Shown: in pieces, positions 31,245 through 42,499 of the stretch | How the letters are laid out: the number at the start of each line of letters is the position of its first letter | Numbering within the stretch: position 1 is the stretch's first letter | Source: Thereva unica | Taxonomy: Eukaryota > Arthropoda > Insecta > Diptera > Therevidae | Length of the DNA: 64,000 nt | NCBI GenBank assembly: GCA_949987705.1 | Contig: OX465286.1 | Location: 9,861,959-9,925,958 of the forward strand | Direction: 5' to 3' | Made by a program: the position numbers and the translations under genes | Notes under the pieces: generated by a model | Told to the model about the DNA's origin: nothing | The model's input: the letters and a program-made list of their open reading frames with translations, nothing else | The model's database searches: none

Positions 31245-33200
31245 TTAGCTCTCCTTTTCTTCTTCGTATTTGATCCAGTAGCTGGCGGTCCGAGCGGGAC
31301 GTGCCCTCAACGGATACGTTGCTGTTAGTGCCGCTGGGTCTCGAACTCGATTCTCGATTCGTTTCCATTCGTGACGATTTTTGGCTATGTCTCTAGCCTC
31401 GATAACTGATATTCTGACTGATCTGATTGACTGACTGATAGATGATTCTTTAGGAGTGAAGTTTACGTGGCAAGCGGTTATCGTCCATTTGGCAAACATG
31501 TCCATACCACCGTAGTCGACGTTTTTGTATTTTTTCTTCTATCAGTGTCTGCTGATCGCATCTTTGTCTAACTGTCTCGTTTTGATGGCGATCGTGGAGT
31601 GAGTGAGACACCGAGAATCTGCCTCAAGCATCGCATTTGGAAGACCTCAAGCTTGTTTACGTCCGGTTTGAGCAGTGTCCATGTTTCCGATTCATAAAGA
31701 AGAATCGGAAGGATCAACTTTCGGTAAAGGCGTACTTTCGTTTTGATGGTAATATTTGTTCCGTCTCCATATGCACTACTTGAGCGAGGCGACTGCTGCT
31801 GTTGCCTGACGAATGCGGCTGCGAGCGTTCGCGGTTGATGCCACTGTCTTTTCCTCAACCAATGATCCCAAATATTTGAATATCGGAATTTGTTCGATTT
31901 GGGTTCCATTGAGGTGAACACGCCGCAAACAGAACATACTTCTCACCACTGCCAGTAATGAAATCAAGAGACAGCAACAGGAAAACCAGAGTATGAATCT
32001 ACAAAATCATCATACGTGCAGTAGCTACGGATGTGAAGCATGGCTCAATCAATGAAGACAATGCATGAAGAATATGCTACAATCACAAATTGATCTATAC
32101 AAAGAGTGTAAACTGTTGATACAGGCCAAGCTACTGCGTTTACGTTGGTTTAATATTTGTTGCAGGTTCTCAGCAAATTCTCACCTTTTAACGCTCTCCC
32201 GTAGGAGGTCTACGTTAAACCATCTACGGTTTATAGCATCGCGTTGGACGTTTCTGATTGCGGCGATTCTAAGACGAATATTTGCAAGGACCAAATTGTG
32301 GTCACTTCCAGTATCTTCCCCCTTAAAGCTCTTGGCAACCTCCAGAATAATTCTCTATCTGCGGCTGACGGCCACGTGATCTATCTGGTTTCTCGTTCTA
32401 CCATCGGGTGATACCCAGTTCTCTTTGTGTATTTTCTTGTGGCAAAAGTAAGTCCCACCTACCATTAGTTGGTGGGAACTACAAAAGTCAACGAAAAGCA
32501 CGCCTTTTTTTTTTTTTTTTTATGTGATAGACTAGAGTCTTAGGGAAAGCCCCTTTGTACTGTTCGACAACCTATTTTTTCGTATAGAATGTCGAACAGC
32601 CTTGATATCCAATTGCGTGTTCAAGGCCGGTGTTGGGGCCGATCTGTGCGTTTAACCCCCCCATCAAAACAATGATGACTTCTCTTGGAATAGATCAAAA
32701 AACCTCATTCAATCGCATATAGAACTCGTCTTTGATGTCATCTTCTGCGTCTTCAGTTGGAGCATAGCATTGGACTACCGTAGTACTTCTTAGTCTAATA
32801 CACAGGCGCACGGTCATAATACTATCAGAAACTGGTGACCAGCTAATGAGACTGAGCCTGGCTTCTTTGGTGAGTATTACGCCAACGCCACTCATACGGC
32901 TTTCAGTTTCGTTTCTCCCAGAATATAATTAGGATTCACCGTTTAGGCAGATATGTTCCTCCGTATCGTGCCATGTGGTCTCGCTAATTCCCATGATCTT
33001 GATTTTATATCGATTCATCTCGTTGAGGACTTCATCCAGCCATCCATCAGTAACCAGTGTTCTCACATTCCATGACCCGATTCGTGTTCTTGTTCGAAAG
33101 GCAAAAGTCTTCGTCGTGTTGTCCATTCGGTTCCGAGGCATTGTTTCCCGATTCGTAGCAATGGTGTTTTTTATGGGAGCGGGTTGCTAACCCTCAGCCC
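31245..33200 (-). pseudogene. LINE (endonuclease and C-terminal parts), RT core deleted
   Basis: On the minus strand, 33141-32929 encodes the endonuclease start (RIGSWNVRTLVTDGWLDEVL, then IMGISETTWH). Next, 32895-32695 encodes GVGVILTKEARLSLISWSPV, then CYAPTEDAEDDIKDEFY. After a SINE insertion, 32500-32080 continues with RNQIDHVAVSRR and TGSDHNLVLANIRLR. The RT core is absent: by 31967 the frame reads the C-terminal FKYLGSLVEEKTV, and then LYRKLILPILLYESETWTLL, RWYGHVCQMDD and AYPLRARPARTAS-like sequence to 31245. About 500 codons are missing near 31975-32070, where a small plus-strand piece of another LINE (IYKIIIRAVAT) may be inserted. RTE-like by endonuclease form. Confidence 0.82.
32497..32606 (-). 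mobile_element. 5'-truncated SINE copy inside a LINE
   Basis: Minus strand: GGCTGTTCGACATTCTATAC, a CTAAGACTCTAGTCTATCAC end and an A tail (32503-32522 as T). It has the same 3' part as the SINE at 28431-28895. It splits the endonuclease coding region of the LINE at 31245-33200. Confidence 0.85.
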
Positions 33201-33565
33201 AACCGACTTAAAACTCTGTTTCGTGGCGCAGGGAGCTCGCCATTCGCCCGTCTCCCGTTAACACCTTCCGAAGAACTACCTCACGGGGCACCACGAGGAG
33301 GTGGGATTAGGACTTGCTAACAGATCTGCTAGGTGTAGTGAACCTTCTCGAGTTTTGATAGAAGTGACAAATCGGGTGTCACCACCTTCCGAGGTCTTTG
33401 TTAGCCGTTCGCTTCACATAATATAAGATATATTAATTTAGAGTACCTGCTAAGGACCAGTAAGTTAGATAGATTAGAGTAGGTTAGCATAATTAACTTT
33501 TAAGCATTAGTTAAAGTTTATAATAGGATAGTTGGTAAGTGAAATAACTGCTTTTAATATAGAAG

Positions 33566-33637
33566 ATCGGTTCTTTTTCGATTACGTAGGTTAAGCAGCA
33601 TTGGATACGGTTAATACTCAGTTGGGGGACGGCTTGA
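33566..33637 (+). mobile_element. 5S rRNA-like sequence (probable 5S-derived SINE), copy 1
   Basis: ATCGGTTCTTTTTCGATTAC, then TTAAGCAGCATTGGATACGG and TTAATACTCAGTTGGGGGAC match the central and 3' part of 5S rRNA, including the internal-promoter region. Shared changes from normal 5S (CATTGG for CGTCGG, AGTTGG for AGATGG) also occur in the copy at 49617-49690, which argues for one amplified family rather than two 5S pseudogenes. The body after it, to about 34060, is not assigned. Confidence 0.65.
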
Positions 33638-33639
33638 TA

Positions 33640-34147
33640 CAATATGACACTCGCATTTGGAATGTTCGATTACAAATACATTCATATCTGTAACAGAGAC
33701 GTGCATAGGTCTGGCGGGTGCACATTTTTAGATTTTCATGGGATACAAGTAGTCCAAGGGTTTTATAATATGTATTTGCCTCAATCTCAACAAAACGAAT
33801 TTAGTAAATTAATAAATAAAATTAAATTTTACTATAAATTTGTATACAATGTATGTGAACTGCGCAGCCGATCTTATTATCCTATCCTCTCTCATACTAT
33901 AGTCAGCAGTGGCCACCGCTAGGTTATGATCGCACTTCCATCAGTCCTGAATAGTTGCGGCGGGTGACCACCTCTGACCCCAAAACCGCCGCTTAAATCC
34001 TTACGGGGACAGCCCCAGCCCGAAAAGGCTCGCAGGTGGGGGTGGGTCACAATGCTTTAAGAAAATAAATACTGCTTCCAATATAAAGCTTGTCCAGATA
34101 CGCTTGACTATCACGCCACGGCTGCCTCGGCAACCCGAAATACAATA
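33640..34147. other. Unassigned stretch after the 5S-like sequence
   Basis: May be the body of the 5S-derived element. It contains a GC-rich patch at 33950-34050 (GGGGACAGCCCCAGCCC) unlike the background. No coding frame is supported. Confidence 0.35.
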
Positions 34148-34150
34148 TAT

Positions 34151-34352
34151 GGCCCCTGTGCTGAATGTCGAGTCGTGATTAGTGACAAGTTTTGTGAGTT
34201 GAAGAAAGTGGCGCTTCAGACGAATTGCGAGGAGGCACTTAGCACTTCCACTCTAGGCCACTATGCTGAAAATTGTAATTCGATTAAAACGTCACTTTCT
34301 TCAACTCAAAAAACTTGTCACAAATCACGACTCGACATTCAGCACAGGGGCC
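34151..34352. mobile_element. Foldback MITE, 202 bp
   Basis: Arms of about 63 bp are inverted and about 95 percent identical: the left begins GGCCCCTGTGCTGAATGTCG at 34151 and the right ends in its complement at 34352. The loop is about 78 bp. TAT flanks both sides (34148-34150, 34353-34355), a possible 3-bp target duplication. RNA from either strand would form a long hairpin. Confidence 0.88.
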
Positions 34353-35069
34353 TATGTGAAAGCGTCGACCAACAGGCGCCGAAAGACAGCCCCGCTCCAC
34401 CCTGAACAAAGGCTATGGCCGGCGCTGACTCTAGCACTAGTTCTACTAATGAAAACCCGGCATTATTCATATAATAACTAACTTCTAAATTTTCTCTTAA
34501 TTATTCAAAATATTTTCCAAGGGCGCAAAATTATTAAAAATAGTAATCGATCGATGAATCTTATTGCATTTTCTTTTTTTTTTCGTTTTTAGTAGAATCA
34601 ACAATTTAAAAAAACTGAAGAAAAAAAAGATTAAAAAAATTAAGTAAACTTTCGACAGGACAAGGAAACCGGGGAAATATACATAGTTGTAAAATTTTAT
34701 TTTAGAAAATACCGGAAACTAAGCATCCTAAAAATTCTGTTAGCCATCTGCGGGGATGTCTTTGTTTTTTTTTTCTTTTTTTTTGAAATTGTTTTCTATT
34801 TTTGTCGATTGTTTTTCGTCGTGTTGTTGTTGTTGTCGGTGTGCTTCTCCTTCGCACTTGTTTAAGCTAAAAAGTTTCTTGACGTGAAGAGAAATAAACA
34901 AAATATTATCATCTTTGTTGGGATAATGTATTAATGGCATGCACATAACTAGGGCTACACTCTGCAATGTTACCGTAAAATGAATTTTGAGAGTAGTAAA
35001 ATCTACTACCTTTTTGAAAAAAAAAGAGGTAGCAAATTTTTTTGATTTCAAATCAAGTTTGAAATACTC

Positions 35070-37524
35070 CAAAGGCAGTCATCTTGGCCCTATCCTCTTT
35101 ATTCTTTCTATTGATGATATTGTTACCTTGCTAAGACACTGCAAAATCCTGATTTATGCTGATGACATCAAATTGTACCGTCACGTAAAGAGTATGAAGG
35201 ACTGCAAACTTTTGCAAGTCGACCTCGACACCTTTTACTCCTGGTGCGCTAACAACAACCTGGTCCTTAATCTTAGTAAATGCGAAGTCATGACTTTTTG
35301 TAGGCGACGTGATCCTATAATTTATAACTACTCATTTTCTAGTGAGGGTGTCCCCCGTGTTAATTTTGTCAAAGATCTCGGGATTAGATTTGACACCAAG
35401 CTGGACTTTTCTACTCATATCAACTATATTTCTTCCAAGAGCAGCTTAGTCTTGGGTTTTATAAAAAGGTGGTCCAAAGAATTTAACAGCACCCTGATCA
35501 CTAAACACCTCTACATTTCCCTTGTCAGACCTTTACTTGAATATGCGTCCCAGGTTTGGTCTCCTTACTATTCTTCGCATGTTGGAAAAATTGAGTCGGT
35601 TCAACGTAGGTTCGTTCGATTCGCATTGAATCACCTTCCTTGGGAAGACCCTTTAATTCTTCCACCATATGAATACCGGCTTAAGTTACTCAACTTAAAC
35701 ACTCTCCACAAGCGTCGTGAAGTGGCCGATGTTGTTTTCGTCCACCAGCTTCTTAATGGACGTGTCGACTCAGGTTTTCTAAGGCGCCGTGCGTCGTTTA
35801 GAGAGAGCCGATACAATCTGAGAGGACCACCGCTCTTACACATCAACTCCTCTAACACCAATTATGGCCGATTTGAGCCCGTTAATCGCATGTTCATTAA
35901 GGGGTCGTCCATAAATTACGTGAGGCGTTTAGGGGAGGGAGGGGGTCACCAAATCTCACGTAGGGGAGAGGGGGGGTCTCGGCAAATATCACGTAAATTT
36001 TTTTTAAAGAAACAGTGTAAAATGCTGAGAAAACTGGGTTAAATTAAGTAAAACATGTTTCTCCACTAAAGACCTCCATTCACTTACAGGCCGCCGGTAG
36101 GCAGTGGCCTCTCAGACCAGGTCGACCAGCACGACTAAGCTTGACTCAGTCTAACTGAGGGATGATACTTCAGGTACCCGCCAGACGGGCCGTGGCATGC
36201 AGGTGAAATCATGATTCTCTACAGACACACAGGCGAAAACGACTGCTCAGCATAGCTGGTTATTAATTCAAGCGCAAAAATGTTCATGGCCTCAACGAAA
36301 GCTTCAAGGCGTCTCCAGCCTCACGCCGCGCCGTGAACACCCGCAAACAAGCGCGAATGCCAGTGTGGATGGTTTTCACGCTTAGCTCGCCCCTTGCTTT
36401 CTGTTACGAGTGGATGCAGCGTGAATTCTTCCCGTCAATTCACGGCTCGAGAGTGAATAGAAGCTCAGATCTTCAGGCCCGAACTGACGATAAATTCGAT
36501 TTTTGTCAGCTTTTTTGAGCTGTAGGCATTCTTGAACTTCAGACCATACAGTTGGCGGCCGGTGAGTGTATGGTACTACTTGGCCTCAAGGCTAAAACTT
36601 TCAGGCCACGGCCTGCCGGCGAACTGTGTGTAAATTGGACCCTTAATATGTGGGTAAGTCACACAAAAAAATTACTCGATTGTTTCGCGCGACTCGTCGA
36701 ATGCTGCAGAGTACGAGCCAAGTAACACTGAACCGCGAAAAGACCATTAGAATTTAGTGCTACAAGAAAGTACATGCCGAATTTTAGCGTAATGAAATGT
36801 TGGGTGAGTGCTCACGTTTTGGTAGTTGTGTGTCCACCACAAGCGGAAAAGCGAGGAGGGAAACCAGTCCGAATTATCAGTTATCTCAAATAAAATCTTG
36901 CACCCAAACCCCCCCCCCATTCGCAGAGAATATTTTACACACCTTTCACTAGATTTCACTACGGTTACGTACACGGATTTTATACGCGAGGGCCTTTCCT
37001 GCAGTTCTACATTCAAACTCTATGGTTACTACCGTAATTTTGTATTTTTAATGTAAATACTATGGATTTTATAAAATTTGAAAAATCTCACGTGGGACTA
37101 GGGGGGGAGGGAGGGGGTCGGGACAAATCTCACGATATCTCACCAAGGGGGGAGGGTGGGTCGAAAAATCACAAAAATCACCTCACGTAATTTATGGACG
37201 GCCCCTAATGTAAATAAAAATATTAATGTTTTTAGCGTGAGCACTAACAAAGACCTGCTTAAAAGGAGTCTATTTGTTGTCTCATGACTGTTTATGTGTT
37301 TTGCATGCAATTTTTGGTACTTAATCTTTTATGTTTGCATGTCTCAGCTGAGCCACGGCAGTGGTAAATATTTCTCAGCCCTGCTGGGAAGTGCGCCTTC
37401 TGCGTTAGAAGGGAAACTCTATATATGTATATATATGTATGTGTGTGTATGTATATATAGATTTTCATGCTTAGCTGAAAAGTGCGCCTTCTGTGCTAGA
37501 AGGGTTAACTCTTGAAAAAAAAAA
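35070..37524 (+). pseudogene. Jockey-like LINE 3' part, split by a Harbinger-like element
   Basis: The coding part starts abruptly inside the RT at KGSHLGPILFILSIDDI (5' truncation at about 35070) and is then open: ILIYADDIKLYRH (catalytic YADD), NNNLVLNLSKCEVMTFCR, GFIKRWSKEF, HLYISLVRPLLEYASQVW and SVQRRFVRFALNHLPWED. At 35900 it is interrupted by an element with a TAA duplication. The frame resumes exactly at 37206 and reads NVFSVSTNKDLLKRSLFVVS to a stop at 37285-37287. A 3' untranslated region with a duplicated AAGTGCGCCTTCTG motif leads to an A run at about 37514-37524. It resembles the Jockey at 18171-23083 (SLVRP-LEYAS region). Apart from the truncation and insertion, the C-terminal frame is undamaged. 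Confidence 0.9.
35901..37205. mobile_element. Harbinger-like non-autonomous element, copy 1
   Basis: The ends GGGGTCGTCCATAAATTACG (35901) and, reverse-complemented, GGGGCCGTCCATAAATTACG (37205) are inverted repeats continuing about 30 bp, followed by G/C-rich purine blocks. TAA flanks both sides (35898-35900, 37206-37208), fitting the 3-bp TWA target of PIF/Harbinger. No transposase is encoded. The Jockey reading frame closes perfectly without it. Related copies are at 54190-55769 (inverted, with a nested MITE) and 40997-41880 (one end). Confidence 0.85.
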
Positions 37525-37585
37525 ATAGAATTATCGAAAAAAGGTAGTAAAATGATAACTTGATGTAGTAGTGTAGTAGATTATC

Positions 37586-38825
37586 TTCTTCTTCTTTAAC
37601 GGCTCTACAACCGGGATCCGGTCCTGGCCTCTCGCAACTGTTCTCTCCTCCGGTCCCGATTTTGAGCCGTTCTGGTCCACGCCATCCTTCCAGCGAAGGT
37701 TGGGCCTCCCTCGCTGTCGCACCCCATAGGTATTACCGCAGAGAACTTTCCGAGCAGGCTCATCTTCACTCATACGAGCTAGATGCCCTGCCCACCGGAG
37801 CCTACCGAGCTTTATTTTCTTCACAACATCTATGTCGCGATAGCGCTCGTAGATCTCGTCATTGTAGAGTCTCCGGAATCGTCCTTCCTCACATACGGGG
37901 CCAACAATCCTGAGTTGGCTTTTTGCTAAGCACCCACGTTTCGGATGCATATGTGAGAACGGGTAAGACCATCGTCTTATATAGTAAAAGTTTAGACGTT
38001 ATGGTTAGATATTTGGATTTGAAGAGCCTTGACAGACTATAGTAGGCTTTGTTGGCTTTTATCAGTCGTGCGCGTATTTCTGGTTCCATGCTATTGTCGG
38101 CTGCTACTACTGACCCAAGGTAGGTAAATGATTTTACCACGTCAAACTCGTGTTTCTCTACCTTGATTGTCTGACCAATGTTAGGTGTTCTTGTAGACGA
38201 GGCCACCATGTACTTTGTTTTGCTTTCGTTAATGTGCAGTCCCAGATTTCCTGCCGCTTGCTCAATCTGAGTGAAAGCTTCTTGTACAGCTGTTGTTGTT
38301 CTTGCAATGATGTCAATGTCGTCTGCGTAAGCCAGTAATTGGGTGGACTTGTGGAGGATTGTGCCCCTTGATGTCACGCCCGAATCTCGGATCACTTTCT
38401 CCAACGCCAGGTTGAAAAGGAGGCAGGCCAGACCGTCCTCTTGTTGGAGTCCATTATAGGTGTTGATTGGTCTGGACAGTGTTCCGGATACCTTTACTTG
38501 GCTTGACACATTGGTCATGGTCAACCTACATATTGTAGTCTTGTCAGTTTGTTGGGGCTGCCGAATTCTCTCATGGCTTTGTAGAGTTCTACTCTGGCTA
38601 TGCTATCATAGGCGGCTTTAAAGTCTATGAAGAGGTGTTGAATTGAGTTTTGAAACTCTAGACATTTTTCCATAGCCTGCCTCAAGGTGAAAATCTGAAC
38701 AGTCGTTGATTTGCCTGGGCTGAAGCCACACTGGTAATGGCCTATGATGTTGCTGGCGTATGGGGCCATCCTGTTTTGTAGGATAGCGGAGAATATCGTA
38801 TACACGGTACTCAAATACGTTGTTC
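37586..38825 (-). pseudogene. RTE-like LINE, 5'-truncated
   Basis: Minus strand, flanked by a 13-bp duplication GTAGTAGATTATC (37573-37585 and 38826-38838). It starts within the RT: YLSTVYTIFSAILQNRMAPY, YQCGFSPGKSTTVQIFTLRQ and HLFIDFKAAYDSIARVELYK. It continues after frame breaks (near 38520) with LACLLFNLALEKVIRD, LLAYADDIDIIART, FTYLGSVVAADNSMEPEIRA and PVLTYASETWVLSKK. The last part reads CEEGRFRRLYNDEIYE, LRWAGHLARMSEDEPAR and QRGRPNLRWKDGVD. The 3' end is TTAAAGAAGAAGAA, a short tandem tail. The domain order matches the RTE at 18699-22015, but it is a different subfamily. Confidence 0.9.
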
Positions 38826-38907
38826 GTAGTAGATTATCATCGTTTTCTAAAAGGGTAGTAAAACTACTACATATGTTGTAGAACGGTAACGCTGCTACAC
38901 AGCACCA

Positions 38908-40379
38908 GCAGCGTATACACACATTGTAGTATTGTAATACATGAAGGATAAAATCTCAATAAATCCCTGAAAGTTTTTCTTTTCATAAAAATACTCATAT
39001 CAAACAAAATGTTTATACTTAAAGCTTCTCTATTTTTATTCTATTTTTTTTTTTTAATTTGTTGTTTTCATTTTTATTATAGATTTCGTATTTTTATGCG
39101 TAATCCAGGGTTAGGTAGGGGGTAAGGTGGGATGTAGAGAGAGTGTATTACTAGAAAACTTCATTAAATTACAAGAATGAATGCTGACCAGCTGTTTCCA
39201 GGTTTATTGTTTAAACAAAAATTCGAGGAGGTTATATATATTGTATATATATTCTTGGAAATTGTTTTAACGTTTCTCTTCGAGACAAACACAGCAGTAA
39301 AAATTACCAACAACAACAACAACATAACAAATAAATCAACTAAAATTGTTCCTTTTTACAAATCTCTCTCTCTAATGATCGGTTGTTTGGGAATTGTTTT
39401 TTTCCCTGTTAGTCTCCTCCAATTTACACCATATGCATTTTAACTAGTGTTGTAGTTAGTACATATATATATATGTAAAATAAACAATTAGACTTTTACA
39501 ATATCATCCTTGAACCTGCATGTACTACAGTACCCCGTGTGGATATCCCCGATATACATACAGTATATTGCGAACGCCTGTTGATGAATATATCGAATGT
39601 TTACACACTCATCATTCGGCTGCCACTTTAGATATTTCAAAAACGATTTTTATTACCCCAAAATGCTCCTCTGCTCCTCTCCCAAGACATTTGATTACAA
39701 TCAATAAGATGCGCGCACTAGAGGACAGGGTAAGCGATCTGTGTTGATATAAATGTACACACAAAATTCTATTTGACCATATGTACTGTATATGTAGTGT
39801 GGGTTGTATTCAAAAAATTGATATCTACTGTGTGTATTTATTTCCGATATTTATCGAATTCGTGTATTTCGATATATTCCACATTCCAATTTTGTTCATT
39901 AAAAAATCTTAAGGGTGTTTTCCCTCTCTCCTGTATAAGCTTGAGTGTATGTAGAGAAATTTTTAAGTGCTATAAATGGGAAATTTATGACTATGATGAT
40001 AAATGCTCTTAGGGGATGTCTTGGAAACTTCTTAAATCATTCAGTCGTTATTAGATTGTAAATGAAGAGGATCTATGTATATCGAATAAAACTGAGAAAT
40101 GTTTTATTTTGTTTCTAGTCATTTCCTGTGTAAGTGAAATATTCAAAAAAAAAAAATATGGAGACTATAAATAAAAATACCAATCAGATTTTTTTTATTG
40201 TTTATAAATCTATGATATATTTCTGTACAGGAAAACATGTCCCTTATAATATTTTATGCTGTTTGGTATTTTATTTTAAAAATATCGTAAACCCAAGCTT
40301 AGGAATTATCCATTTGTACTACCAGTCATGTCGTTCAGGTTATGAAGCAATATCTAGTACATTGGTAGCCAACCCAAAT
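38908..40379. other. Non-coding stretch
   Basis: AT-rich with a (CAA)n run at about 39310-39324 and ACATATATATATATG near 39463. The short dispersed repeat also seen at 4711 lies at about 40295-40350. No gene is supported. Confidence 0.55.
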
Positions 40380-40996
40380 GGTTAGGTTAGGTTGGATATG
40401 ACTGAGATGTTGCTTTAAGCTTAAGTGTATTAAGCCAAAGGGATAGGCCCATTGTGATGCCATAGTTTAAACCTAATGTTAGAGTGTTGTTTCTTCGCTA
40501 AACCATCTCGAGGAAGTAATAAATCTTCTAAGTTGAGGGGTCCCAATCTTTGCGATCTCTACAAGCGTGCTTAGAAAAGGCCCTCCAAATGAGGTTAGTC
40601 TCCTTCTACTTTGGGCTAGGCAGTGACAGAGGAGATTGTAGTACACTTTCCCTCTCGCCCGGATTCTTACAACTTCTGCAAAAATCGTAGGTCTCAAGAC
40701 CTAAGCGAGTCGCATGCGTCCCTATCAGACATCGTCTGATCAGCACTTCCACTATAGCTGAGAGGTCTTGTCTCCCGAGGCTCAGTAGTGATGTGGTCCG
40801 CCTGAGATCATAAGTGGGCTGAGGAACTGCGTGCTGTTTGCATCGGAGTTTAAAAGTGGCCCAAGGCATACCAGCCGTACCTTGGAGTGGCGGTCGTGCT
40901 TTTCCTAGCCAGTTTATCAGCTTTAAAACTTCCCTCTATATTTCGGTGACCGGGCACCCATACGAGGGTCCTGAACTGTTAAGCTATATCTCGTTA
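40380..40996 (-). pseudogene. RNase H-type LINE, 3' end (I/LOA/R1-like)
   Basis: On the minus strand the segment upstream of 40870 reads LVWVPGHRNIEGSFKADKLA, the last RNase H motif. It is followed by LLSLGRQDLSAIVEVLIRRC, HATRLGLETYDFCRSCKNPG and, in another frame, LLCHCLAQSRRRLTSFGG: the C-terminal zinc-knuckle region typical of I/LOA/R1-group LINEs. It ends SRWFSEETTL near 40479. The 3' untranslated part ends in CCAACCTAACCTAACC (40379-40394). The 5' side is cut at 40997 by a Harbinger-like end. The endonuclease part at 42500-43010 is in the same orientation and could belong to it. Confidence 0.8.
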
Positions 40997-41880
40997 GGGA
41001 TCGTCTATAAATTACGTGAGGCGATTTTTCGACCCCCTCCACCTCTGGTGAGATGTTGTGAGATTTGGCTTGACCGCCTCCCCCTCCAAATCTCTCGTGA
41101 GTTTTCAAATTTTAAAAAATCGCTGTTGCTTACACTAAAAATGGGTATTTACGGGTGTAACCACAAGATTTTATTTTAGATATGTAACTGAAAATTTTAT
41201 CTTCTACTTGCCGCTCCTACTTATATTCCACTTGCTTTTTCCAGTTGTAGTAGACACACAACTACCAACACGTGAGCATTCACACTCAAATTATACGAAA
41301 ATTCGACGAGAGCTCTTTTTGTAGTTCTTTATTCTAAGGGTCTTTTGGCGGGTTAGTGTTACTTGGTTCGTACCCCGCATCATTCACCAAGTTGCGCGTT
41401 TGGCTGGTCGATGGCGGCTAAACAATCGAGGAGCCCATTTTGGCCACTATGGCCCATTTTGCACGATGAAACACGAAACAAAAAGTTTCCTGCAAGCCTG
41501 CTCGGTTTGAAGAGAAGAGGTGAGAGAGGGCTTGGCTTGGTGTTCACGGCGTGAGTCTGGAGCCGCCTTAAAGCACAACCAGATTGGCGCTGCGGGGGTA
41601 ACGGCTGCCGCCTGCGAGAGCGTTTCCCGTACATTTAATTTCTCCGTGCTCGTGTCCATGTATTTTAAACGTTTTTCCAGTCGCCGCCGCCGCACCATTC
41701 TGTTTGTGCCTTTAAGGCCGGTTCCACACTCACGCCGTGAACATCTACGAGAACCCTTGAACGCAAGCGTGGATGATTCTCGCACCCAGTTCGCGCCTTG
41801 TTCTCCGATTTGAGTGGACACGGCGTGAATGTTCATTGTGATTTCACAGTGTTTAGGGAATCATGTCATCTGCATGGCCT
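40997..41880. mobile_element. Harbinger-like element, copy 3 (one end only)
   Basis: GGGATCGTCTATAAATTACG at 40997, then TGAGGCGATTTTTCGACCCC, matches the end of the element at 54190. The interior shares GTGTTACTTGGTTCGTAC (about 41356) and a CACGCCGTGAAC block (about 41729) with the other copies. The far end is not found; it is either deleted or diverged. Confidence 0.65.
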
Positions 41881-42153
41881 GAACAGCTTCTTCTACGGCT
41901 AGGCCCATCATTTGTGGCACCACCGTGAAAACAGTGTAGCCTATTTCTATATTCACAACGTGAAGGGATGTGGACTCCGCAGTTCCTCGTGCAGGTAATC
42001 TCGGGTATGCAGAAGTCTGTTTTTGTGGGTATGGTAACAGAGTTCAGCACTTTCGTGTGTCCTCCCCTGACTCCGGGCCAATAGCCAGATTCTTTTATTG
42101 TAAGGGTTGCGATGGTTGCGTTTTTCCATGCTACAAGATTCAAAGGGGGAAGT

Positions 42154-42345
42154 ATGAGGGTGGTCTGAAAAGTTTCCGACCTCAACGTGAGGAATGCAGC
42201 ACTACTGGTCAATAAAAGCTGGCGAATGTAGTTGTGCATCTTTTGACAGTTACTCACCAAAGTTTCAGCCGTTGTGGACGCGCAATTGTCATTTGACAGT
42301 CGTTTGAGTGAGTCGCTGTGACTGTTTTTGTGAAGGTTCTTTATG
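42154..42345 (+). mobile_element. Mariner-like terminal fragment
   Basis: TGAGGGTGGTCTGAAAAGTT-TCCGACCTCA resembles the end of irritans-type mariner elements, and the following TGTAGTTGTGCATCTTTTGA and GTTTGAGTGAGTCGCTGTG resemble their leader. No transposase follows. Called from pattern memory, so moderate confidence. Confidence 0.4.
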
Positions 42346-42499
42346 CGATCTGTTCGAACAAGCTTTATTAATGGCCTAAGTGCATTGTTCGGTGAAAATG
42401 TCCACAATGCTGTCGAGTTTTTCCCTGGAATACAGGGTGGCTTAGGGGCAAGGTTCTTTGCGATTAGCCCCAATTTGTCTTTTTGAGGTTTTTCATTTT

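Larger units (their letters stand above)
34951..38907. mobile_element. Probable small TIR element expanded by two nested LINEs
   Basis: The left edge GGGCTACACTCTGCAATG-TTACCG (34952 onward) and the reverse-complemented right edge GGTGCTGTGTAGCAGC-GTTACCG (to about 38906) are imperfect inverted repeats. Both are followed inward by GTAGTAAAA...CTACTACC motifs. Removing the Jockey LINE (about 35070-37524) and the RTE LINE (37586-38825) leaves about 260 bp with symmetric ends. The ends are diverged, so this is an inference. Confidence 0.4.

Noticed and set aside
27039..33730. Similarity between about 27039-27066 and about 33703-33730 as a defined repeat
   Set aside because: Only about 26 bp with several mismatches; too short to define an element.
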